Below, piece after piece: positions 9,856 to 20,570 of a DNA stretch of 34,506 bases. The stretch lies in the NCBI GenBank assembly GCA_027593365.1, contig JAQCIX010000004.1, forward strand, positions 1 to 34,506, given 5' to 3'. The notes below the pieces were generated by a model. It was not told where the DNA came from and ran no database searches. It worked only from the letters and a program-made list of their open reading frames with translations. The stretch is from Verrucomicrobiota bacterium. Its GTDB lineage: Bacteria > Verrucomicrobiota > Verrucomicrobiia > Opitutales > Seribacteraceae. The first letter of the stretch is position 1; each line of letters opens with the position of its first letter. Position numbers and translations under genes: made by a program.

Positions 9856-12189
9856 ATGAGTGTAAGAATTCACGCGATCGCCAAAGAGACCAACAAAACG
9901 AGCAAGGAGGTCTTAGAAATTTTGGTTGAGCGTGGATATGATGTCAAAAGTGCGTCTTCCACTATCGATAACATTACTGCACAATCTTTAATTGATGAAT
10001 TCAATAAGGATTCCTCCACAACTAAGGAAGCGGAAGTACCAGAGAAAGAGCAAGCGAAGGATAAGCCTGAAGCCAAAGAAGTTCCTTTTGTAAAAACAAA
10101 ACAGGATTTGGATCGGGAGAAAGAAGAGAAAGAAAAAGCGGAACAGGCGGAGAAAGATGAAGCTGCTTTAGCCCGTCAGGAATCTGTACCTTCACAACCT
10201 GAGCCCGTTATCGTGGAGAAAGAGAGTGGGCCTTCGACTGCTGGTGCAGCTCCAAGTCTTCCACCACCACCAGTAAAGAGTGCAGGTGCTCCCCCGCCTT
10301 TGCCGGTTAAAAGTGCTCCGCCTCCGGTTCCCCAAGCACCTGCAACATCTACGGATGACTCAGCAGGAATTGTTGAAGGAAACTTAATCATCGTTAAGCC
10401 ACCGATTGTTGTCCGCGACTTTGCCGTTCTGATTGGCTTGAAACCCTTTCAATTAATTTCTGAACTGATGGAAATGGGTATCTTTGCCTCGATGAACCAG
10501 ACAATCGAGGAAGATGTTGCCAGCAAATTAGCAAAATCAAAAGGTTTTGAATTAGAAATTCGCCATCGGGGGGAAAAATCTGAGCCTCAGGTCAAAAAAG
10601 AGAAAGTAAAGGTTGATGAGAATGACGAAAAATTTCTCAAGCCCCGGCCTCCAATCGTCTGTATTTTAGGACATGTGGATCATGGGAAGACCACTCTTTT
10701 GGACACGATTCGAAAAGCAAATGTTGTCGGTGGAGAAGCAGGTGGTATTACGCAACATGTTGGTGCTTATCAAATTGAGCATAACAACCAAAAGATAACT
10801 TTCCTTGATACCCCAGGTCATGCGGCATTTTCAAAGATTCGAGAAAGAGGAGCGAACCTGACCGATGTTAGCATTCTTGTGGTTGCTGCAGACGATGGTT
10901 TTATGCCTCAAACGGAAGAGGCCCTAAAGTTTGCCCAAAGATCCCAGTCCTCCCTCATGGTCGCTATCAACAAAACAGACGCGAAGGGTGCAGATATCGA
11001 TAAGGTGAAGACTCAAATGCAGGAAAGATCCATTCCTGCGGAAGATTGGGGTGGAGAAATTGTCACGGTTCCTATTTCTGCACTTAAAGGTGACAATATT
11101 GATGAACTTTTGGATATGGTGCTCTTACAAGCCGAAGTGATGGAACTGAAAGCCAATCCAACGGCGGTTCCTGAGGCGATTGTGATTGAAGCTCGCATGG
11201 AAGTTGGCCGAGGACCGACAGCAACCATTATCGTACAAAAAGGCACCTTAAAGGTTGGCGATTCATTTCATTGTGGTTCTGTGTACTGCAAGGTAAAGGC
11301 TATGATTGATGACCAGGGCAATCAGGTGAAGTCCGCCCCCCCGTCCACTCCTGTCAATGTACTTGGTTGGTCGGAAGTGCCTGATTGTGGTGCGATTTGT
11401 AAAGTAGTAAAGAACGAGCGTGAAGCTAGGCGTGAAGCGGATGATTTTGCAGAGATGGAAAAGAAACTTCTATCAGTTGTGGAAGAGCCTTCGGTTAGTG
11501 AAGAACCTCAAGATGATGAATCTGAAAATTCAGCTGCGGTAGATGCTCTTTTTGCTGCGATCAGTAGAAGTAAATCTACGAGTTACCGTGTAATTATTAA
11601 GGGGGATGTTCGGGGATCGGTGGAGGCTCTCAAAGATTCCCTTGAGCTTATTGAAAGCGACAAAGTTGCTCTTGAGATTATTCACTCCGATGTCGGCCAA
11701 ATCACTAAGAATGATGTCAAAATGGCCAATACATCCAATGCTGATATTCTTGGCTTTAATGTTAAGTTGGAAAATGGTGTTATGGGGGAAGCCAAGCACC
11801 TGGGTGTTCAAGTTTTCCAAAACAGCATAATTTACCAAATTATTGACTTGGTGAAAGAGAATATGTCGGAACTTCTCGAACCTGAATTAATCGAGAACAA
11901 AACTGGCCGTGCAGAAATCAGGCAGGTGTTCCGGGTTAGCAAGGGGCGCACCGTTGCAGGATGTATGGTTATGGAGGGTACGATTACCCGAAATAAAGGT
12001 GCCCGTTTGGTTCGTGGTGGTGAGGTGATCGCCGAAGGTAAAATTGATACTTTACGCCGCTTTAAGGATGATGTCACTGATGTGAAAGCCGGTTTTGAAT
12101 GTGGTATGCGTCTGGATTCTTTTGATAAATATGAGGAGGGGGATGTGATCGAAACTTTCGAGATCGATAAAATCCGCCCGACTCTTTAA
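9856..12189 (+). CDS. infB: Translation initiation factor IF-2
   Basis: This GTPase brings initiator tRNA to the 30S subunit and drives subunit joining. Of its 777 residues, 1-55 form an IF2_N domain and 56-170 a low-complexity linker: a charged Glu/Lys part, then a Pro-rich part with the repeated unit PPPLPVKSA. A second IF2_N-like part spans about 185-235. The G domain has GHVDHGKT (272-279), GGITQHVGAY (297-306), DTPGH (318-322) and NKTD (372-375). Domains II-IV follow, with SYRVIIKGDVRGSVEAL opening domain III. It begins 38 bases after nusA and is followed 14 bases later by rbfA, the conserved bacterial order. Confidence 0.98.
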   Translation: MSVRIHAIAKETNKTSKEVLEILVERGYDVKSASSTIDNITAQSLIDEFNKDSSTTKEAEVPEKEQAKDKPEAKEVPFVKTKQDLDREKEEKEKAEQAEKDEAALARQESVPSQPEPVIVEKESGPSTAGAAPSLPPPPVKSAGAPPPLPVKSAPPPVPQAPATSTDDSAGIVEGNLIIVKPPIVVRDFAVLIGLKPFQLISELMEMGIFASMNQTIEEDVASKLAKSKGFELEIRHRGEKSEPQVKKEKVKVDENDEKFLKPRPPIVCILGHVDHGKTTLLDTIRKANVVGGEAGGITQHVGAYQIEHNNQKITFLDTPGHAAFSKIRERGANLTDVSILVVAADDGFMPQTEEALKFAQRSQSSLMVAINKTDAKGADIDKVKTQMQERSIPAEDWGGEIVTVPISALKGDNIDELLDMVLLQAEVMELKANPTAVPEAIVIEARMEVGRGPTATIIVQKGTLKVGDSFHCGSVYCKVKAMIDDQGNQVKSAPPSTPVNVLGWSEVPDCGAICKVVKNEREARREADDFAEMEKKLLSVVEEPSVSEEPQDDESENSAAVDALFAAISRSKSTSYRVIIKGDVRGSVEALKDSLELIESDKVALEIIHSDVGQITKNDVKMANTSNADILGFNVKLENGVMGEAKHLGVQVFQNSIIYQIIDLVKENMSELLEPELIENKTGRAEIRQVFRVSKGRTVAGCMVMEGTITRNKGARLVRGGEVIAEGKIDTLRRFKDDVTDVKAGFECGMRLDSFDKYEEGDVIETFEIDKIRPTL

Positions 12190-12191
12190 TA

Positions 12192-12200
12192 TCCCTATTT
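12192..12200 (+). promoter_or_regulatory. TCCCTATTT element before rbfA
   Basis: This is the second exact copy of the nonamer found before infB. It begins 2 bases after the infB stop and ends 3 bases before the rbfA ATG. The short intercistronic gap otherwise contains no ribosome-binding site. Confidence 0.3.
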
Positions 12201-12203
12201 TAG

Positions 12204-12566
12204 ATGAGTCTCCGCTTGGCTAGGGTCAATGAACTGGTTAAGCGTGAGATAGGAAAATATCTGAGCACACGCTATGGATCAGAAACGGTAAGATGGACGA
12301 TCACATCTGTGGATGTGTCTGCGGATCTACGAAATGCGACCGTCGCTTATTCTGTGGTTGGGGATGAGGTTTGTGCTCGTCAGGCAGTACAATTTTTCCG
12401 AAAGCATGCGGGCGAGATTAGAGGAGTTGTCAGTAAGCATGTCGTGTTAAAGTATTCTCCGAAGCTACAATTCATCAGGGATTTAGGTATCGAAAGAGGG
12501 AATCGTGTTATGGAAATTTTGGACAACCTCGAGGACCCTTCAATCCCTTCATCCGAGGATCTGTAA
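12204..12566 (+). CDS. rbfA: Ribosome-binding factor A
   Basis: RbfA is a small KH-fold protein that binds the 30S subunit and assists late 16S rRNA maturation and cold adaptation. The 120 residues have the usual length and signatures: SLRLARVNELVKREIGKYL at the N-terminus, ITSVDVSADLRNATVAYSV in the middle and LKYSPKLQFIRDLGIERGNRV near the end. It is the third gene of the nusA-infB-rbfA run, 14 bases behind infB. A weak hairpin without a T-run follows (GTGTC 12574-12578 with GACAC 12586-12590), so read-through toward dnaK cannot be excluded. Confidence 0.95.
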   Translation: MSLRLARVNELVKREIGKYLSTRYGSETVRWTITSVDVSADLRNATVAYSVVGDEVCARQAVQFFRKHAGEIRGVVSKHVVLKYSPKLQFIRDLGIERGNRVMEILDNLEDPSIPSSEDL

Positions 12567-12671
12567 ATTCTTTGTGTCACAGCGAGACACTTTGCATCAA
12601 TCGAGGTGTGCCAGTCTGTCTCAAAATGGAAGTTTGTTCATAGATTACTCGTTCTGTCGATTTCATAAACC

Positions 12672-12705
12672 ATTACTTATTAAATATATAGGTTTATTTA
12701 GGTAA
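12672..12705. promoter_or_regulatory. A+T-rich imperfect inverted repeat upstream of dnaK
   Basis: ATTACTTATTAAATAT and GGTTTATTTAGGTAAT form an imperfect inverted repeat. The outer five bases ATTAC/GTAAT are exact, and the centre is A+T-rich with a TATATA core. It ends 29 bases before the dnaK GTG and is the most promoter-like part of the 168-base gap. No CIRCE (TTAGCACTC-N9-GAGTGCTAA) or HAIR element is present. Confidence 0.3.
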
Positions 12706-12717
12706 TAGGCACAATAC

Positions 12718-12738
12718 ATGCAAACTCATGAACCGTGA
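12718..12738 (+). other. Six-codon leader ORF overlapping the dnaK start
   Basis: ATG at 12718 opens a six-codon frame (MQTHEP) whose TGA at 12736-12738 overlaps the dnaK GTG in a GTGA. A second tiny frame, ATG at 12728 (MNRE), ends at TAA 12740-12742 just inside dnaK. Both are short enough to be chance, but stop/start overlap with a weak GTG start and no clear Shine-Dalgarno is the layout of translational coupling. Confidence 0.25.
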
Positions 12739-14690
12739 GTAAAATATTAGGTATAGATTTAGGCACAAGTAATTCATGCATGGCTGTAATGGAAGCTGGC
12801 GAACCCAAGGTGATTCCTAACTCCGAGGGTAATCGGACCACGCCTTCCATCGTCGCCTTTTCTAAGACAGGTGAAAGAATTGTTGGGCAAGCCGCCAAAC
12901 GGCAGGCAGTGACCAACCCGCAGAACACAATATTTTCAGCTAAACGTTTGATTGGTCGAAAGTACGATGAAATCAAAGACGAAGTCAGCACACTTCCATT
13001 CAAAGTGGTGGAAGGAAAAAATGGTGCAGCTGTGATTGAATGTGAAATCGAGGGCAAGACTGAAACCTTCATGCCAGAGCAAATTGCTTCCATGGTTTTG
13101 GGTAAACTCAAAGCCGATGCGGAAGCTTATTTGGGAGAAGCCGTAACCAAGGCCGTAATCACAGTTCCTGCCTATTTTAACGATGATCAAAGAAGAGCGA
13201 CTAAGGATGCGGGTGCAATTGCTGGACTTGAAGTTCTTCGTATTATCAATGAACCTACAGCGGCATCGCTCGCATATGGATTAGACAAAAAAGGCGAAGA
13301 AACGATTGCGGTGTACGACTTAGGAGGTGGAACTTTTGATATAAGTGTTCTCGAAATAGCAGATGGGGTATTCGAAGTCAAAGCAACCAATGGAGATACT
13401 CAGTTGGGAGGAGATAATTGGGACGATCAAATCATTCGTTGGTTGGTGGATGACTTTAAAAAGGAGCAGGGAGTTGATCTTTCTGGCGACCCCATGGCTA
13501 TGCAGCGGCTGAAAGAAGAAGCTGAAAAAGCGAAAATGGCGTTATCTTCTTCACAATCCACCGATATAAATCTTCCTTTCATCACTGCAGATGCTTCGGG
13601 CCCGAAGCACTTAAATGTAACTCTTTCCAGATCTAAACTGGAGCAAATCTGTGACGATTTGTACGAGCGTACCAAGAATCCTTTCAAATCATGCTTAGAT
13701 GATTCAGGTTTAAGTATCGGTGAGGTAGGAAACCTTGTTCTTGTAGGCGGAATGACCCGTAGTCCACGGGTTGTCGAGATTGCGAAAGAACTTGGAGGAA
13801 AAGATCCTCATCAAGGCGTAAACCCGGATGAAGTGGTTGCTATTGGTGCCGCAATTCAGGGTGCCGTTCTTCAGGGGGATGTGAATGATGTCTTACTGCT
13901 TGATGTTACTCCGTTGACATTGGGTATTGAAACAGCGGGTGGAGTGTCCACTGCCATGATTGAACGTAACACCACTATCCCCACCAAGAAATCCCAAGTT
14001 TTTTCCACTGCAGCGGATAACCAACCTGCGGTAGATATAGTTGTTCTTCAAGGTGAGCGAGCCATGTCTCAGGATAACAAAACATTGGGAACTTTTAAAC
14101 TCGATGGGATTCGTCCAGCTCCCCGTGGTACACCCCAAATTGAAGTCACTTTTGATATCGACGCCAATGGTATCCTGAATGTAACCGCTAAGGATAAAGA
14201 TACAGGTAAAGATCAAAAGATTACCATTTCTGGTTCTTCCAGTATGGACGAGCAAGAAGTTGAAAGGCTTAAGAAGGAAGCGGAGAAATTTGCGGAGCAA
14301 GATAAGGAGAAAAAAGACTCTGTGCAGGTTCGAAATGAGTTGGATTCTTTGGTGTATCAGTGCGAAAAACAACTGACTGATCTTGGCGACAAAGCTCCAG
14401 ATGATTTGAAAACCAAGATTGGTGATATGCTCGCGGACGCCAAGAAGGTGCTCGATGACCAAAGTTCCACACCTTCTTCTCTGAAAGAAGCAAAACAAAA
14501 GCTGGAAAAGGGATTTGAAGAATTAGCTAAACAAGCTGCACAAGCTGGAGGAGGGGCTGACCCCGCCGCCGCTGCCGCTGCTGCCGCTGCGGAAAAGTCC
14601 AGTGGAGGTAAAAAATCCAAAGAGGATGACATCGTTGATGCCGATTTTGAGGTAGTCGAAGATGAGAAAGATGAAAAAAAGGATTCCTAA
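12735..14690 (+). CDS. dnaK: Chaperone DnaK (Hsp70)
   Basis: DnaK is the ATP-driven Hsp70 that binds exposed hydrophobic segments of unfolded proteins in the cytosol. The 651-residue protein begins [18 protein letters not shown] at a GTG. The ATPase domain shows [50 protein letters not shown] and [11 protein letters not shown]. The substrate domain (from about 385) carries [15 protein letters not shown], followed by the helical lid. The tail has a run of nine alanines (14565-14591) and then an acidic end near [15 protein letters not shown]. The partners grpE and dnaJ are not adjacent; groES and groEL follow directly. Heat-shock control is likely, but no known operator is seen. Confidence 0.98.
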   Translation: MSKILGIDLGTSNSCMAVMEAGEPKVIPNSEGNRTTPSIVAFSKTGERIVGQAAKRQAVTNPQNTIFSAKRLIGRKYDEIKDEVSTLPFKVVEGKNGAAVIECEIEGKTETFMPEQIASMVLGKLKADAEAYLGEAVTKAVITVPAYFNDDQRRATKDAGAIAGLEVLRIINEPTAASLAYGLDKKGEETIAVYDLGGGTFDISVLEIADGVFEVKATNGDTQLGGDNWDDQIIRWLVDDFKKEQGVDLSGDPMAMQRLKEEAEKAKMALSSSQSTDINLPFITADASGPKHLNVTLSRSKLEQICDDLYERTKNPFKSCLDDSGLSIGEVGNLVLVGGMTRSPRVVEIAKELGGKDPHQGVNPDEVVAIGAAIQGAVLQGDVNDVLLLDVTPLTLGIETAGGVSTAMIERNTTIPTKKSQVFSTAADNQPAVDIVVLQGERAMSQDNKTLGTFKLDGIRPAPRGTPQIEVTFDIDANGILNVTAKDKDTGKDQKITISGSSSMDEQEVERLKKEAEKFAEQDKEKKDSVQVRNELDSLVYQCEKQLTDLGDKAPDDLKTKIGDMLADAKKVLDDQSSTPSSLKEAKQKLEKGFEELAKQAAQAGGGADPAAAAAAAAAEKSSGGKKSKEDDIVDADFEVVEDEKDEKKDS

Positions 14691-14713
14691 ATACTCTGCT
14701 AAGAAAAACTTTA

Positions 14714-14737
14714 GAAGTAGGTGCCTGCACCTCCTTC
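14714..14737. promoter_or_regulatory. 11-base-arm inverted repeat between dnaK and groES
   Basis: GAAGTAGGTGC-CT-GCACCTCCTTC has 11-base arms with a single mismatch. As RNA it gives a strong hairpin with a four-base loop, but no T-run follows, so it is not a plain intrinsic terminator. It lies 49 bases before the groES ATG, where other bacteria keep a CIRCE operator. A DNA operator or an mRNA processing hairpin are both possible. Confidence 0.5.
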
Positions 14738-14785
14738 ATATCTGTTAATCACTATATTACATAACCTAACCCAAAACTAAGGAAT

Positions 14786-15082
14786 ATGAGTAAACCAAAA
14801 ATAACTCCATTAGGAGATCGCGTCCTCGTCAAACAAGTTGATGAAGATGAACAAGTAAAAGGCGGGATCATTATCCCTGATTCAGCTAAGGAAAAGCCCC
14901 AAGAAGCCGAAGTAGTTGCCCTGGGAACAGGGAAAAAAGACGACGCCGGTAACGATGTTCCCTTTCAAGTTAAGAAGGGTGACAAAGTCTTGATCAGCAA
15001 ATACGGCGGAACCGATGTAAAAGTCGATGATGTCGAGTACAAGATCCTCCGCGAAGAAGATATTCTCGGAATCGTAGGTTGA
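14786..15082 (+). CDS. groES: Co-chaperonin GroES
   Basis: GroES forms the heptameric lid of the GroEL chamber. The 98 residues match the family: [27 protein letters not shown] at the start including the mobile loop, [19 protein letters not shown] in the middle, and [13 protein letters not shown] at the C-terminus. An AAGGA lies just before the ATG. It follows dnaK by 95 bases and precedes groEL by 41, so groES-groEL is one operon. Confidence 0.98.
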   Translation: MSKPKITPLGDRVLVKQVDEDEQVKGGIIIPDSAKEKPQEAEVVALGTGKKDDAGNDVPFQVKKGDKVLISKYGGTDVKVDDVEYKILREEDILGIVG

Positions 15083-15114
15083 TTCTTTCACAAAAATATA
15101 AACTTCCAAAATAA

Positions 15115-16766
<1,652 letters not shown>

Positions 16767-16775
16767 TTTATTTTG

Positions 16776-16805
16776 AAAAGGCGTTCCTTTCGGGGGACGC
16801 CTTTT
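16776..16805. terminator. Bidirectional intrinsic terminator between groEL and lipA
   Basis: AAAAGGCGT (16776-16784) pairs perfectly with ACGCCTTTT (16797-16805), and the stem extends by two or three more pairs to a small loop. T-rich sequence lies downstream on the plus strand (TTTTCTTTT), and the A-rich left arm gives a T-run on the minus strand. The two flanking genes converge, so it probably ends both transcripts. Confidence 0.85.
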
Positions 16806-16862
16806 CTTTTGGTTAAAATCAGTAAAGCTTCAGTAGATTTGGAGGATGTGAATGGGCTAAAC

Positions 16863-17759
16863 TTACGCAGAAGTAGAAACCGGAACCGAGTCTTTGGCGT
16901 ATCGGTCTGATTGCTCATCCGCATGGTAGGAAGATCGAACCAGGGGGCCTGATTCCACCACCTCAATCCCTAACTCATGAGCTTCTGCTTTCCATTCGTC
17001 AAATTCCTCGGGGGTGACCCATCGGTCTATGGGAGAATATTCTGCACTGGGTTGTAAATACTGCCCAAGGGTAAGAATATTTAAACCGATTTTAGCAAGA
17101 TCCTTGATTGCTGTCCTGATCTCATCTTCTTTTTCACCTAATCCAAGCATAATTCCAGATTTAATCGGGAATCCTCGGCTCTTAGAGTGCGATAAGACAT
17201 CTAGGCTTCTTTGATAATGAGCAGTTTTACGGATCGGTCTTTGTAAACGCTCCACTGTCTCCAAGTTATGATTGAATATATCGGGCTTTGCATCGAGAAC
17301 GATATCAAGCGAATCAAAGTTTCCCTTAAAGTCTGGTACCAGAACTTCGATGGCAGTGCCTGGGTTGCGGTGGCGCACAGCCCGGATGGTGGCTGCCCAT
17401 ACCTTGGCTCCACCATCAGGAAGATCATCTCTAGCAACAGAGGTGAGCACGCAGTGTTTAAGACCCATTTTAGCGACCGCATCAGCGACTCTTGGTGGCT
17501 CAGCCAAATCAAGCTCCGTAGGTTTGCCAGTTTGGATCGCACAAAAGGAGCACGCACGGGTACAGATATTCCCCAGTATCATCAATGTAGCTGTACCCCG
17601 GGACCAACATTCACCCATGTTTGGGCATTGAGCACTTTGGCAAACGGTGTGGAGCTGGTTGTCGTCCACAAGATTCCTAACCCTGCCGTATTCTGGTCCA
17701 GAGGGCAGTTTTGCTCGAAGCCAACTGGGTTTACCAGATTTAGAAAAAGAATTACTCAT
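16863..17759 (-). CDS. lipA: Lipoyl synthase
   Basis: LipA is a radical-SAM enzyme that inserts two sulfurs into protein-bound octanoyl groups to make the lipoyl cofactor. The 298 residues contain both cluster sites: the auxiliary cluster cysteines C40, C45 and C51 in TVCQSAQCPNMGECW, and the radical-SAM triad C66, C70 and C73 in ICTRACSFC. The C-terminal RSSYHA (from 275) holds the serine ligand of the auxiliary cluster. The ATG overlaps the end of the upstream FmdB-like gene by 8 bases, suggesting coupled translation. It is the last gene of a minus-strand run that begins with panD. lipB is not in the window. Confidence 0.98.
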   Translation of the reverse strand: MSNSFSKSGKPSWLRAKLPSGPEYGRVRNLVDDNQLHTVCQSAQCPNMGECWSRGTATLMILGNICTRACSFCAIQTGKPTELDLAEPPRVADAVAKMGLKHCVLTSVARDDLPDGGAKVWAATIRAVRHRNPGTAIEVLVPDFKGNFDSLDIVLDAKPDIFNHNLETVERLQRPIRKTAHYQRSLDVLSHSKSRGFPIKSGIMLGLGEKEDEIRTAIKDLAKIGLNILTLGQYLQPSAEYSPIDRWVTPEEFDEWKAEAHELGIEVVESGPLVRSSYHADEQSDRYAKDSVPVSTSA

Positions 17760-18048
17760 GTAAGGATTTGAGCTTCGGGTGTTTGCCTACAGTTTGGATG
17801 TACTTAGATGAACTCTTATCTTTTTCAAGAACTGAAAATCCATGTTTATGCAAATGGTCTGGAGAAAGAGTCCTTTTTTCCCGCTTTTCTGAATGGTTTA
17901 AAGTTAAGCTTGGGGACTGAGGGATGCGCTCGACAGGTTCGCCGGTTAGAGGGTGCTTGGACAGAGGTTGTTCACGAATTGATTGTTCCACCTCTATATA
18001 TTCAGGAATCTTACTTTGATTTAAAATAAGATATTTGAAAAGGGGCAT
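17752..18048 (-). CDS. FmdB-like small protein lacking the zinc cysteines
   Basis: The 98-residue protein opens with MPLFKYLILN, reminiscent of the MPxYEY start of FmdB-family zinc ribbons. It continues with PLTGEPVERIPQSPSL, where FmdB proteins have the second half of the ribbon and the PxxxR(V/I) turn, and with LSPDHLHKHGFSVLEKDKSS, resembling the C-terminal GF(T)xYEK part of such proteins. It contains no cysteine at all, so it cannot bind zinc in the normal way. It lies 18 bases behind topB and overlaps lipA by 8 bases. The family link is by pattern only and the function is unknown. Confidence 0.6.
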   Translation of the reverse strand: MPLFKYLILNQSKIPEYIEVEQSIREQPLSKHPLTGEPVERIPQSPSLTLNHSEKREKRTLSPDHLHKHGFSVLEKDKSSSKYIQTVGKHPKLKSLHE

Positions 18049-18066
18049 CTATCTACGGAATAAGAG

Positions 18067-20523
18067 TTAAGCAGTTTTCTTTTTCTTCGGAGGAAACTCA
18101 AAACCAATGGACCCGTTGTCCTTGAGGAGCAAATTAGCATCAAATCTTCTTTTCGTTCTTCTTGATACAAACCCTTTGATCAGTCCTGTTTTTTTCTCCG
18201 ATACCAATTTTTTGAACTCCTCGAGAGGAATCTCTTTATCCAATAATTTTCGGGTCAAACGAAAAGAACAGGCACCGTCTTCAGAAACTCTTTTATTTTT
18301 GGAACAGAGGAAGGATAAATCAGTTTGGTGAATCGACCCATCGCAAATTGGACAGTCGCTTACCACTGGAGCGGTTTTGATCATATCTTTTTCAACAGAT
18401 TCCTCTTGTTCATCTTTCGAGTTATCAAATAAAAAGCTGATCTTGTAGTCCTCTTCCATTTTGAGCATCGCTGAGAAGCGTTTACCGGTTTTGGAAATAA
18501 AGTCATCCAAGGGGCCCACTCTCTTGTTTTTCAATAAAATTTCCACTTCATCTACAGTAAGGCGCCGACCGGCAATATTTTTCGATATCCTGAAATCTCC
18601 CGAAGTGTCCTGATAGGCATTAAGTCCCTCAAAAAGAGGCTGATTATCGAGTGGAGATCGTAAGACTGTTTCCTTCAGAGACGCAGTGGTTTCATCAAAT
18701 CCAGTAGTTTTTGAGACAAAATCTCGGGTAAGGTTAGAGATTTCTTCCATGAATGAATCTCGGGTCATTTTACCGTCCTCAATCTGCCGAAGTTTTTGCT
18801 CCCATTCTCCAGTCATGGCCGGGCTGGTCAGAACCTCAACTCCCGCAGCATGGAGAAATTGAAATAGATCTTCCGCTTTGAGAGATGGAAAGAGCTCTGT
18901 TCCTTCGCGTCTTAAATATTTTTCTTTGATTAAGTGTTCAATCGTGGAAGCACGGGTCGCAGGGGTTCCGAGGCCTTTTTCCTTCAGGGCTTCAGCAAGG
19001 TCTTCATCATCAACTAGTTTTCCTGCACCTTCCATCGCTGAAAGAAGAGTGGCTTCATTGTAACGGGGAGGGGGGTTGGTTTCATCTTCGATCAGTTCAG
19101 AATCTAAATATTTAGACTCCTGATCTGATCCAAGAGAGGGCAGGGTATCCTCGCCACCTTGGTCCTTCCCGTAAATAGACAACCAAGAGGCCTCGACAAG
19201 GACCTTGCCCTCGGTCTTAAAGGAATGTCCACTGACTTCAGTCATTCGGGTTGTCACATCCCATTCTGCAGGTGGGTAAAATACAGCGATAAACCTTTTG
19301 AGGATAAGGTTGTAGATTTTCCATTCATTCGCATCCAGTTTTGCTGGGCTTGTTGTTGTGGGAATGATGGCAAAGTGATCACTGATCTGTTTATTGTTAA
19401 ATACCCGCTTATCACCTGGGTTGACCCAGTTTTCTTGAAGTACCTTTTGGGCAAAGGGCTGAAAGTCTCCGCTAACCCTCTGAAGGAGATCATGGCAAGT
19501 TGAGACATAATCTTCAGGGAGAGCCTTGGAATCTGTCCTTGGGTAAGTAATAACCTTGTGCTTTTCATAAAGAGCCTGAGCAAGCTGCAATGTGCGGCTG
19601 GCAGGTAGATGATGGAGTCGGTTGGCTTCTCTTTGTAGCGTGGTTAAGTCGTAGAGCCTGGGTGAGCTCTGCTTGGATCTTTTCTTTGTCTCTGAAACTG
19701 GGCAAAAACTGGCTTGCTGAACTTGATCGAAGATCGATTGTGCGGTGCTCTCATCCCAAATCCGATCGATTCTGTCGCGATCGTTTTGCTCATCTTTCTT
19801 GAAATCATCCTTTTGGAAAATTCCCTGATAGACACCATTGGTAATTTCAAAGTTCGCCCTTATGGAATAATAAGTCTGTGCCCTGAAATTTTGAATTTCG
19901 TGCTCTCGTTCGATGACTAAAGATAGGGTTGGAGTTTGAACCCGTCCAACTGTGGAAACCTGCCGACTGCTTGCTTTGTTTCTCTTGATTGTGACGGCTC
20001 GGGTGCCGTTAATCCCTATCAGCCAATCAGATTCAGATCGGCATCTTGCCGCATCCAAAAGGGGTTGCATTTGGCTCGATTCACGAAGGTTGTTGAAAGC
20101 CTCCCGAATCGATTTTTCTGTCATCGATAAAAGCCAAAGTCTCTTCACCGAAAGTTTGGAACCGGACAGCTCGTGGATGTAATTGAAAATCAGTTCACCT
20201 TCCCGACCCGCATCGCATGCATTGATAACAAAATCCACATCCTTTCGCTTGAGTTGCTTTTTGAGGCTTTGAAACTTCTTCTTGGCAGTTGATACAGGTT
20301 TTAGCTCAAATTTGGGAGGGATGATAGGCAGATTCGCAATTTTCCAGGCTTTGAGCTTTTTATCAAAATCGTCGGGCATGTAGAGTTCGACCAAGTGGCC
20401 AATGGCACTGTCGATAATCCATTCTTCGTTTTCAAAGTAATCGTCTTTTTTAGGGACTTTTCCAAGGGCTTTAGCGAGGTCCCTGGCTACACTAGGCTTT
20501 TCAGCGATTATGAGTTTTTTCAT
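18067..20523 (-). CDS. topB: Type IA DNA topoisomerase, TopB-like
   Basis: This enzyme passes one DNA strand through a transient break in the other and resolves replication or recombination intermediates. From the ATG at 20523 it has 818 residues; a TTG one codon earlier is possible. The toprim domain has IAEKPSVARDLAKAL at the start and INACDAGREGELIF (about 100-113). The catalytic tyrosine is Y327 in VITYPRTDS. Further marks are STVGRVQTPTL and GLGTPATRASTIEHLI. The C-terminus has a cysteine-containing piece (CPICDG...LCSKNK) and a topo C-terminal repeat with KTGLIKGFVSR...FDANLLLKDNGSIGFEF. Its cysteine spacing is irregular, so zinc binding is uncertain. Confidence 0.95.
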   Translation of the reverse strand: MKKLIIAEKPSVARDLAKALGKVPKKDDYFENEEWIIDSAIGHLVELYMPDDFDKKLKAWKIANLPIIPPKFELKPVSTAKKKFQSLKKQLKRKDVDFVINACDAGREGELIFNYIHELSGSKLSVKRLWLLSMTEKSIREAFNNLRESSQMQPLLDAARCRSESDWLIGINGTRAVTIKRNKASSRQVSTVGRVQTPTLSLVIEREHEIQNFRAQTYYSIRANFEITNGVYQGIFQKDDFKKDEQNDRDRIDRIWDESTAQSIFDQVQQASFCPVSETKKRSKQSSPRLYDLTTLQREANRLHHLPASRTLQLAQALYEKHKVITYPRTDSKALPEDYVSTCHDLLQRVSGDFQPFAQKVLQENWVNPGDKRVFNNKQISDHFAIIPTTTSPAKLDANEWKIYNLILKRFIAVFYPPAEWDVTTRMTEVSGHSFKTEGKVLVEASWLSIYGKDQGGEDTLPSLGSDQESKYLDSELIEDETNPPPRYNEATLLSAMEGAGKLVDDEDLAEALKEKGLGTPATRASTIEHLIKEKYLRREGTELFPSLKAEDLFQFLHAAGVEVLTSPAMTGEWEQKLRQIEDGKMTRDSFMEEISNLTRDFVSKTTGFDETTASLKETVLRSPLDNQPLFEGLNAYQDTSGDFRISKNIAGRRLTVDEVEILLKNKRVGPLDDFISKTGKRFSAMLKMEEDYKISFLFDNSKDEQEESVEKDMIKTAPVVSDCPICDGSIHQTDLSFLCSKNKRVSEDGACSFRLTRKLLDKEIPLEEFKKLVSEKKTGLIKGFVSRRTKRRFDANLLLKDNGSIGFEFPPKKKKTA

Positions 20524-20570
20524 CAACCTAAAAATTGGATATATTATGAATGCGAAAAGCTTTTGTTGGA

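Noticed and set aside
12574-12590. Hairpin GTGTC/GACAC after rbfA as a terminator
   Set aside because: The stem is only five pairs and no T-run follows; too weak to call.
14565-14591. GCC/GCT/GCG run in dnaK as a microsatellite
   Set aside because: It simply encodes a nine-alanine tract in the disordered DnaK tail and uses mixed codons.
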